From Anoplolepis gracilipes (lineage: Eukaryota > Arthropoda > Insecta > Hymenoptera > Formicidae), in the NCBI RefSeq assembly GCF_047496725.1, contig NW_027328667.1, positions 648,501 through 712,500 on the forward strand: a stretch of 64,000 bases of DNA. Reading direction: 5' to 3'. The notes under the pieces were generated by a model. It had not been told where the DNA came from and searched no databases. It saw only the letters and a program-made list of their open reading frames with translations. Each line of letters opens with the position of its first letter. The first letter of the stretch is position 1. Positions 55,310 through 64,000 of the stretch are shown in pieces. The position numbers and the translations under genes were made by a program.

Positions 55310-55510
55310 TGTATTTTTACTAAAGTGCATAGTAAAATTAATCAAACATTTTATATTTTATTATTGTGATAGATATTATTATTTTTATCGTGATAAATAT
55401 TAATCAAAAACATTCTCATAAAATTTCTTTTATACCATAATGTCCCACGTTTATACCATATTGTCCCACATGATTCTCAGAGTAAATTCTAAGAGAAAAT
55501 TCTTTCATCT
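55310..55510. mobile_element. One arm of the 40985-type hairpin MITE
   Basis: It matches 41155-41335: ACTAAA..GCATAGTAAAATTAATCA, GTGATAGATATTATT, AATTTCTTTTATACC, and TTCTCAGAGTAAATTCTAAGAG. The other arm is missing. Confidence 0.72.
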
Positions 55511-55669
55511 GTGTGCGTGAGCGTATTCGTCAAAGTCGATACAATTTCTAATAGAAAAAAAATTCGTTTATTATTCGGCGTGTCACGGTGTGTCAACGTC
55601 TCGTTGCGAGTCTACTCCAGTCATATACAATTATCCCTCAGAAGACATCAAACATTTCTATTAAGTAAG

Positions 55670-55673
<4 letters not shown>

Positions 55674-55739
<66 letters not shown>
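55674..55739. repeat. GA microsatellite
   Basis: About 65 bases of pure GA. Confidence 0.95.
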
Positions 55740-55746
<7 letters not shown>

Positions 55747-55779
55747 ACATGCGTATAGATAACAGCTAAACGCAGCGAG

Positions 55780-55981
55780 CGCCTCGCGTAATCGCCCGCG
55801 TCAGATAATGAGTTGCGCCGTTCCTGCCTACCGCCCGTACGCATGCATAATTCGCTACCTATTTTCTTTTATAACTTAAAAACTAAGCTTCGGATAAAAT
55901 TTTGCCAAAGGAAAAATCATCTTAGAATTCATTTAGGAGTACGACATTTCAAGGACAAACGGTTATTTTAAATCACCCTGT
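55780..55981. mobile_element. One arm of the 639-type foldback MITE
   Basis: It matches the right arm of 639-1757: CGCCGTTCCTGCCT, ATTTTCTTTTATAACTTAAAAACTA, AAAATTTTGCCAAAGGAAAAAT, TTAGGAGTACGACATTT, ending ATCACCCTG then TA. Confidence 0.78.
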
Positions 55982-55989
55982 ATACGGTA

Positions 55990-58640
55990 TAACATGTTGG
56001 GAAACTTAGCTAGTTCAATAAGTGAATAGCGCATTATGATCCTATTTATAAATATCAGGAAATTGTATTCTCTATTTCTCTTTTTTTTCTTTCATTACAT
56101 AGAGACGCATATATAAATAATATTACTTATATGATATTATATCCGACTATAACAACTCGATATATAATTAAAATGCATTTTCTATAATATTTTTTATTAC
56201 TACGTGACGTCACCTAGGTCTATGTAAAATGTAGAATTTACACTCGTTCACTATTTTTTAAACTTCTACGAAATAATTTTGTTAATAATAGAAAGTTAAA
56301 TCTAGTTCTCTCGATTTTTTCGCTGCTCTCGCCGCCGATTCAGATCGTAATTTTTTTTACTAAGTTTTGATATTAAAATGATAGTTTTAGAAACAATTTT
56401 TTTATCTATTTCTTCGTTTAATTAAATATTTAAAAGAGTTTCTGTCTTTCAATTTAATAGGAGAGAACAAATTTAATTAAAATAGGACAAGCAGAATTGG
56501 ACTAATAAGAGTTGAGTACGAGATAAATAGTGCGGAAATAGAATAAAATTCCTAATTATTATTAGGCAAAATTATTAAGATGGTTCGGTCTTGTTTCAGA
56601 TCAGCCTCAGTTATTACAATAAATTAACAAAACTACAATAAATTAACAAAAAATCATATATTTTGCGGAATAATGCGATATTTTAAGTTATAATAAACCT
56701 CTCTTATAAGAAATTTCTCATCAATTTCAACCGTTAAAAAACCAATACAAACACAATGTGCATTCCATTTTTATATATTATCTATAAATCAATATGTTAA
56801 GTAGATATTTTAAAAAAAATTAATAAACGTAGAAGTTATTCACTGATCATAAAATCGCAAGACGCACGTGAACGAAATGCATTCGTTAGATGACACGTTG
56901 TGAATTATCGTTAAAATATAAAATAACGTTAAATGATAATAAAACAATGGTAAACGCATGGTAAACAGTATAACATGATAAATTGGGACAAGTCTCAATT
57001 ATCGGTGAGATTATGGCCCGAAGTCTGAAGTATGGACTGAAACCTTTTAATAAGTTCTAATAACCATTATATGATGTTCTAATAATCATTAGAAGTTTTA
57101 TATATTTCCACGCTATTTACGCATTTGGCTTTTATTAACCAATGTTATTTATCTTATTTTATAATATTCAAGATCTTACTTCATTTTGTTAGTAAACTTA
57201 ATTAATTAATGGAAATTGAATTAATAAAGTCAAAGTCAGGAAGAAATAGATGTCGAATTAATAAAATTGAAGTTGGAAAAAAATTAAATTTCTTCATATA
57301 CAGAGCTGTCATCCAGAAATCGAAAGATTTTTGGGTTCGATTTCAGTTCTAGCGCCTTCGTTTTAATATTTTTCTTTAGAGATACAAAAGGGATACGATT
57401 TTATTAAAATTAAAATCTTAAATTAAGATTTATTTATTTACATATTATATACATATTATATATATTAGCTTTATACATAAGTTTTTACACCATGTCAAAG
57501 TTGTGATCATTGTAGAGGTTTTAATACTTTTTTTATTTTATTATTTGTTTCTTCATTCTTTTATTTCTTATGATTTTTAATTTTTATTAGATTTTTATTT
57601 TTAAATTTTCACATATTAAGTACTACGATTGCGACTTTTAAACTTCTTGTGATAATGATTGTTCAGAATTCGACAGTTTTTTCTTCATCTTCATCTCTAT
57701 TCTGAATTGTGAGCAATCATTATCAGAAGCAAAAAAATCAAAATCATAATATTTAATATGTCTAAAGATTAAAAATAAAAAAATCGTAAAAACATTAAAA
57801 AACAAAATAAAAAAGAAATAATAAAATGAAGAAAAAATATATTTAAACTTTTACAATGATCACAACTTTGACGTAGTGTAGAAACTTTTGTAGATAACTA
57901 ATAGTCAATCACCTATTGTTATGAGCACTCATATATCAGAAGTAATAAAAAAATTATTACTAAAATTTTTTCATTGTGAGGTGTATTTACCTTCACCTTA
58001 AAGATAACATGTAGTAAAATGACGTTAATATGATGAGCAGTACAATCAACAAAAATATTTTACAATATTAAATATTACAATACTTATTAGTCTTGAAAAA
58101 GGTTTAGGTACCATAGTGATATACCTAGATTAATAATTAATTTTGGATTAATGGATTTTTTCTCATCTAATGGTTATTTTTGACATTCCTAATAATATAC
58201 AACAATATAAAGAAAATTATTATTTAAAAATCCTAGGGACTAAAAAATATTCTTATTAACTCATCTCTTTTGCGGTTAAAATTACAAAAAATCATTATTT
58301 TAATATATGTTATTGTATTACAACTATAGTTGGAGAAACCTTATTGCAATAAAAATTAAGTTGTTAGGGTTTTTAGCCCTTAAAAAGAACAAGTTGTACG
58401 ACTATGGTTAAAATATTCATGGCTAAATATACGGTTTATTACAATTTATATTAATTATTAATCATTGAAAATTTATATTCAATAGTTTTCAATTATGTTT
58501 ATTTCAACTTAAGAATGTTTTAGATAACTGAATACAAATCTAATATCAATAAAATTGACAAATTCAAATGGTATATTTGCATGTATATGTAAATTTTTGT
58601 AAAAAACCGAACATTTTTTTATTTTGACATATATATTAGT
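55990..58640. other. AT-rich intergenic DNA
   Basis: No supported gene. Between about 57480 and 57900 there is an imperfect inverted pair (TTTACACCATGTCAAAGTTG, GTGATCATTGTAGAGG against CAATGATCACAACTTTGACG, GTGTAGAAACTTTTG), another probable hairpin element with AT-rich arms. Confidence 0.5.
57475..57895. mobile_element. Probable AT-rich hairpin element
   Basis: The arms AAGTTTTTACACCATGTCAAAG at the left and TTTGACGTAGTGTAGAAACTTT at the right are inverted, with further matching inside (TTGTGATAATGATTGTTC/GAGCAATCATTATCAGAAGC). The apex lies near 57690. No coding capacity. Confidence 0.65.
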
Positions 58641-58649
58641 AGTATATTA

Positions 58650-59190
58650 TGACAGATGGAAACTAGTGCAGTCCTTGCAGTTGTCATCTAGCTCTATTAA
58701 GTGCCTCTGTGACCTCCTTGTTTGAGAGTGCCAATAATTTGAGCCCAGCATTTTCTGCTTTGTGGATCATTGACACTCCCACTATTTTGCATGATTCTTA
58801 ATCCTTCTGTTATTGGAAGGTTTTGAAAGCTGCTTGCTAATAATTTGAACCCAGTATTTTCTGCTAGGCTTTGTGGATTATTAGCATCCCCACTATTTTG
58901 CCTGGTTCTTAGTCCTTCTGTTGTTGGAAGGTGATGTCCCGCAACATATACCTGCAGAGTGCGTCTTATCTGCAGCCATATGGGACCTACAGTTTTTAAT
59001 ACCGGTTCCGAACGGCCTAGTTAGAGGGAGTTTTGTGGCAAGATACTCTCGGTGGGTTGCCACTGCCTTCCGAGAGGTAGTGATCGAATAAAATCGAACA
59101 AATTCGATATTTCTGATCGGATTTAAACTAGGGATCTTTAGTACAGGGAGCAGACGCACAACTCACTGCGTCAGAATCGCACACTTGACA
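58650..59190 (-). mobile_element. tRNA-derived SINE-like repeat with duplicated tail module
   Basis: On the minus strand the head (59185 downward) carries an A-box-like TGACGCAGTGAGTTG (59173-59159) and, about 30 bases later, a B-box-like AGTTTAAATCC (59129-59119), the internal RNA polymerase III promoter spacing. The body ends in two diverged copies of a module containing TTTGARCCCAGYATTTTCTG and CCTTCTGTTRTTGGAAGG (58733-58830 and 58845-58935). The 88-residue minus-strand frame over it is not a gene. Confidence 0.6.
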
Positions 59191-59194
59191 TTTA

Positions 59195-60330
59195 TATTAA
59201 TTCTGTATAAGATTTTAATATTATCAGATTTATATTCAGCGATCTAAAAAATTAAGTTTAAATAAATTGAGCTTAAATAATTAAAAACTATTTGATAACT
59301 TGTCAATGGCCTAATATGTTGCAATAGACTATATTTAATTATAAATATTTTATTAATTATATGTATAGTCGACATAAATTTCTTTTAAAGAGTTGTTGAA
59401 AGTTATAATATAATTTAAGTTTGTGACTGCAAATATAATACAAATTATAATATTAAAAATATAAAAAAACATTTTGTCTTTTTAAATGAAAATATTTTTG
59501 GAATAAGAAATATGCCGAAATAAATAAATATATAATATAATAACGTTAACGGCGGCGGTTTTGAAATTTTTTTCAAATTTTAGTAGAGAAAAAAAACTTT
59601 TAAATGTTTCTTTTTCTCTTGCTAACACTTACAATTAGTAAAAGTTAATGTAGTGTCAGTGTACTGAAAACCAATTTTTTAACATTAATTTACTTTATTT
59701 TCCATTTTTTCTTATTGAAATTAAGCAATTTCACAATTTCTTGTACATTTTGTCCCATAAAAACATAATGACCGCCATGAAAAAATTCTTATAGCTATTC
59801 GGCAATTTTTTGTCAAATTCAGTGTACTTTATTGTCAGGCTTGGGGAAGTTAATTTTTTTTTTAACTAAGTTAAGTTGAAAGTTAATTGGCAATAAATTA
59901 AATAAGTTAACATTTAAAGTTAAAAACAAAAACTAACTTAGTTAAAAGTTAAGTTAAAAAGTTAAAAATTAAAGTTAAAAGTTAACGTTAATTATATAAA
60001 ACTACATTTTTTGCATAATTAATCTTTTAATTGATATTTTAATTTAGGCTATAATAAAAAGATATATAAAAAAGTAGAAAATATATTTTTCTTTTTTATA
60101 AATTATAAAAGACTATCTTTTTATTATTTTTTATTTTTCTTTATATATTATTAATTGGAATTTTAAATAGAGTTCTTCTAAAGTCCCTAATTTATTTCTT
60201 TCCCAAGCATTCTAATAATTCTTTATCTAATAACAATTCGACATATAAACAAATAAAATAGCTTTAATATATATATATAGAAAAAATAAATTTATTATGA
60301 TTATACTATATGATTATATATGATTATATC
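59195..60330. other. AT-rich DNA with AAGTTA low-complexity tract
   Basis: No gene. 59850-60000 is a run of TTAAGTTA/AAAGTTAA words (low complexity or an old satellite). Confidence 0.6.
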
Positions 60331-60333
60331 CGA

Positions 60334-60892
60334 AAGAATGACCCCAAAAATCGCTTGTTTTTTCACCCTTGAATTCGGACTTAAATTTGATGCTAAATAA
60401 CAGTTTATAATGTACTTTAAAACTGCATAATTAGATTTTTCAAAGATTGAGGGGGGGAGGGAAGATTTCGAAAAATCTGATACTGTAGTTTTAAACTACA
60501 TTAACAATCATAAAACTTTTATTGGAAACGTTTTCTTATATCTCTTACCGTTTCGACGGTATTTGCTCAGAAATATAAAAATCAATTTTTCTCAAGAGTG
60601 TGTTTCACCTCCTTAACGGCTGAAAAAGCACGTATAAAAAAATACGTGTCTCCTATTTCGACCTAGGCTATAACAAAGCGCATTAAAATCGGAGCAGGAT
60701 ATTTCTATACCTTTCCTTGTTAGTTGGTGCATAATGACAACTTTGACCCCTCATATCTCAGCAATAAAAAATGGGTTTAATTTGAAAATCTCAGAGAATT
60801 AATGTTTCATGATAAACTATTATTTAGCATCAAGTCCGAATTCAAGAATGAAAAAACAAGTGATTTCTGGCCTGTTTTTGGGGTCACTTTTT
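60334..60892. mobile_element. TIR element, about 560 bp
   Basis: The left terminus GAATGACCCCAAAAATCGC continues through TTGTTTTTTCACCCTTGAAT, TCGGACTTAAATTTGATGCT and AAATAACAGTTTAT; all recur as complements at 60790-60892. No transposase. It sits within ATATGATTATAT-rich sequence that continues on both sides (60290-60330, 60895-61170). Confidence 0.78.
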
Positions 60893-61169
60893 GGCGTGAT
60901 CTGACCATATGTAATATAATTTGTCCATATATAATTAAATCTGAAAATCGACGCGATATGATTTGATCATATGTAATAATATCCAAAATTTGTCGTGATA
61001 TGATCTTATCGTTGTATAATTACATTCGGCTAGATTTGTTTTTATATATAATCAGGTTGAATCAAATATGATTATATAAAGATATGGTGTTATATGTATA
61101 AGATAATATGGAGCAATTTTCGAATATTGTTATATATGATCATATAAAATTACATATGTTATCAAATCT

Positions 61170-62200
61170 TTTTATATGTGAATTTTACTTTTTTCTTGTC
61201 CACGTTTTACTATACATTGTTTTATAGCTTCCGATGATAGTAAAAAAGAGATTAAAACGTAGAACCTTGAACAATTAATAAATTGCATTGAAAGAAAAAA
61301 AATTAACTTCCGCTTTAATTATCACGCTTCGTTCCCATTTCTTATGTTTGTGGACATTCCATCAGAGTCTTCAGCTTCAGTTTCGTTATAATTTTAACAA
61401 AGCGCATCTTTTCAATTATCTTTCGCAAAAAAGAAAATATAACTTTCCTCTTTCTTTTAGGATTCCTTTTCCACCATCAAATATTTGATCAACAGTTGCA
61501 AGAGGATGTCACATCAATTATTATATGATATTTTCATATGTTTGATCGAAAATTTCTTTAATCATTTAATAAAATTTAAATTTTTATTGTAAGTATATTC
61601 CGATAAATTTTCGTGCAATATTTTCTCACATAAGATATTCCTTGTTAAATAAGGAAATAAAAGAAAATTTATAATATGCCAATTGAGTATCAGGTTTGTT
61701 ACGTGTTTTGCATTGTCTTTGAATTGTATTTTCCTGATGTCCTGACTAGCGTTTGAAGTTTTCTGATACATAAGCGCACCTCTATCCATAGTTGGTATAG
61801 AAACTTTTATCGGTATATGTCAAACTGTCAGAGACGTCCCTATAGGAGCAGTTTCCGGTCTATTAAAGACCGCATTTTGCATACATATATTGAATGTAAA
61901 ATAAAAATCAGCTTTGCAAAAGCGAAAGTAAAATCAAATTTTCAATTATTTATTAATTTTTACACATTTAAGAAATTTAGTGTGTGAATAAAATGTAATA
62001 TTTTTATTAAACGTGTAAATCTTCTTACGTATATTACTTTTTTCAACAATATTGGAAGTAATTTTTATTGATGGATGTATATAAAAGTGACATAAAAACG
62101 ATGCCAACCAATTGATTTTTCTTTCTGTAATAGGTACAACATAGCGCACTGTCTCTATAACGTCATCAGATAAACACAGCGCCTGCTTCTTTCGCATTCA
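61170..62200. other. AT-rich intergenic DNA
   Basis: No supported gene; short frames of 60-83 residues (61288, 61562, 61946) lack any coding-like conservation or motif. Confidence 0.5.
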
Positions 62201-62204
62201 ATAT

Positions 62205-62575
62205 CAATGTACGTATCAGTTCCTGAATAAGATCAATTTTTGAATAAAATTATGCACTTTTATTGATACTAAGCTTTTTTAAATCATATCTTAAAAAATA
62301 CAAATTTATAAGATAAAGCAAAATATCTAGATTTTGATAACAAAAACGTTTTATACAATATATGAAATATTAAAGACATTTAAAAAACTTGTTTTGAAAA
62401 AATATTTAAACTGAAAAGGTTTTTTTTAAATGTGATTAATATTCCATGTGCAAAATGTTTTTCTCATCAAAATGTAGTTATTTTGCTATATTTTATAAAT
62501 ATATTTTTTAAGATAAAGATTGAAAGAAGCTTAATATCAATAAAAATGCGTTTTTATTTAAATCGATCTTGTGCA
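62205..62575. mobile_element. Hairpin element, about 370 bp
   Basis: The left arm segments (GATCAATTTTTGAATAAA, TTTTATTGATACTAAGCTTTTT, AGATAAAGCAAAATA) recur as complements in 62470-62575 (TATTTTGCTATATTTTAT, AGCTTAATATCAATAAAAAT, AATCGATCTTGTGCAGG). Diverged arms, no genes. Confidence 0.65.
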
Positions 62576-63124
62576 GGACATACGTCTATTTTATTATTGT
62601 CTTGAGATTGAATCAACCGAGGTCAAGCTGGTCACCTATCTACTGACGTCAATCTGACAGTCCACATACTGTCTGTTCATTGTCTTCAGAAAATTGGATT
62701 TAGCCGTGAAAGAGTGGGAGCGGCCTCAATTTTGAGAAAGAGACAGTTATATCCTTTGAATACTCTTTCTGTATTGTAACGTTAATTGGCTACTGCAAAA
62801 AACTCTTTACGTAAAACCCTTTCATAAACATCGTTCGAAAATCTCTTTGAGATAGTTTTTGAGAAACAAGAATAGTTTACCATATTTATATTCTTGCACA
62901 TAATGACTAATATCACTACTAATAAAACTGATTGTGCTACTCAGCATTATTAAAGTTAATTGAGGCAAATATTTTTAGTAACAATTAGTACATATATTAA
63001 AACAAGACAGGTAGACCTACACACTATCTGCTTCCTTTTCTCAAGTCTATATATAGGCTCTCTACCTCATATTTTTATGTGGCTCTAGTATGTATAGAGT
63101 TTAATGTGGTTATTAGTTATTATA
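62576..63124. other. Intergenic DNA without recognised features
   Basis: Nothing coding or repetitive that I can support. Confidence 0.4.
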
Positions 63125-63596
63125 CAAGATTTCTCAAAATGACCGTATCACCTCTCGGGTGCAGGTAGAGCGGGTTAAATTGAATAGAAAAGTCCTCTAC
63201 CATTTTGCGATTTTTGCAATAATTATTGAGAAATTAATTTATAAAGATCGGCAAATTTGACGCGAGTATCAGCGCGCAGCGAGAAGGACGGCCCACCGCT
63301 AGGGCAGTCGCTAATTAATAATCACTAATCTGTTGTTCTTATCAACACTTCGTCTATACCCCTGGTAACCGTGAGGCACTGGCTGTCTGTTTACGTTGCG
63401 CACCCTTAGCAACCAGCCTAGCGATGGGCCGTCCTTCTCGCGGCGCGCTGATACTCGCGCCGGATTTGCCAATCTTTATAAATTAATTTCTCAATAATCA
63501 TTGCAAAAATTGCAAAATGATAGACAACTTTTTGATTCAATTTAATCCGCTCTACCTGCAGCCGAGAGGAGATACAGTCATTTTGAGACATCCTTG
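63125..63596. mobile_element. Foldback MITE, 472 bp, TA target duplication
   Basis: The ends CAAGATTTCTCAAAATGACC and, read inward from the right, CAAGGATGTCTCAAAATGAC are inverted and flanked by TA (63123-63124, 63597-63598). The inner arms share AGAGCGGGTTAAATTGAAT, GAGAAATTAATTTATAAAGA and GCGAGAAGGACGGCCC. It is a diverged relative of 35134-35626. Confidence 0.85.
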
Positions 63597-63649
63597 TATA
63601 CTATATTACTTTACTTATTTTTTCTCTTTTTTTTTTAGGGGGAATTTGT

Positions 63650-63685
63650 GCGTGCGTGCGTGCGTGCGTGCGTGTGTGTGTGTGA
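63650..63685. repeat. GTGC tetranucleotide microsatellite
   Basis: GTGCGTGC repeats passing into TG repeats. The remainder to the window end is AT-rich without a gene. Confidence 0.9.
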
Positions 63686-64000
63686 ACGGAATCAGGAACT
63701 TACTAATGGTAATCTTTAGAGAATTTTGAGACTGAAAGAATTTTTACCCAGTATTTCCGAAAAAAGTCTTTAGAATAAATTAAATATTAGAAAAGAAAAT
63801 AGATGATAAAATATTATCATTTTTTAAATACACTGCGATTGTATTGGAATATAATTTTAATTTAAATTTTAATGAGATAAAAATATATAATATTAAAAAT
63901 TAAAAGAAGCATGATAAAAAAATTACCAGAGAAGTGTATATAATATAGAAATGACTATCTTGGTATTTTGGCTAAAAAATTGTCTTTAACACTTGACCAA

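Overview
The window reads as nuclear DNA of an insect, most likely a hymenopteran such as an ant. The evidence is AT-rich intergenic DNA with long GA, CA and TA microsatellites, spliceosomal introns in several genes, many TA-flanked foldback transposons, a tRNA-derived SINE, a solo LTR, and the first exon of a gene resembling the hymenopteran odorant receptor family (7tm_6). Nothing points to a prokaryotic or organellar origin. The organism call is inference from composition and gene content.

The left two thirds (about 1-40000) is a nest of large virus-like transposons of the Polinton/Maverick type (protein-primed family B DNA polymerase, retroviral-type integrase, double jelly-roll capsid protein, packaging ATPase). 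Three are recognisable. Element A (1-9628, left end outside the window) has an integrase, a reverse-strand polymerase and small accessory genes; its C-rich right terminus sits inside the odorant-receptor-like exon at 9629-9963. Element B (13357-25439, 12083 bp) is present from end to end: terminal inverted repeats of roughly 450-570 bp, a 6-bp target duplication ATAGTA, and genes for an acidic Cys protein, polymerase, integrase, a coiled-coil protein, a protease remnant, capsid protein, an exonuclease-like protein, a two-exon unknown and a three-exon Arg-rich unknown. Element C lies on both sides of B (about 11935-13356 and 25440-39916, mostly minus strand). It carries a different polymerase, a packaging ATPase, a basic core-like protein, a coiled-coil-like protein, an integrase and a different capsid protein. 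B therefore inserted into C.

A and B belong to one lineage: polymerase motif A reads DVNNLYGW, there is an endonuclease VII-like Cys/His block, and both have a spliceosomal intron at the same place. C belongs to a second, more canonical lineage (motif A DVCSLYPY, with a VSR-like WHGCP block). Several gene families occur in both lineages: an exonuclease-like protein directly after the capsid gene, and a small protein of unknown function with three copies in the window. Most long genes are broken by stops, frameshifts or later insertions, so these are decaying integrated copies. The element B integrase and the three-exon gene are still open.

Younger insertions mark the nest: a 1.1-kb foldback element in the A integrase (639-1757), a 493-bp foldback element in the C polymerase (35134-35626), a 2.5-kb element with CCGG target duplication in the C polymerase (30535-33060), and a 962-bp solo LTR in B (21533-22494). 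In the first three cases the reading frame resumes across the removed insertion.

The right third (about 40000-64000) has no convincing protein-coding gene. It holds microsatellites, hairpin MITEs, a TTAA-flanked element, a SINE, a tandemly duplicated palindrome at 54815-55105, and one GC-richer stretch ending in a good splice donor (47760-48209) that could be the non-coding first exon of a host gene.
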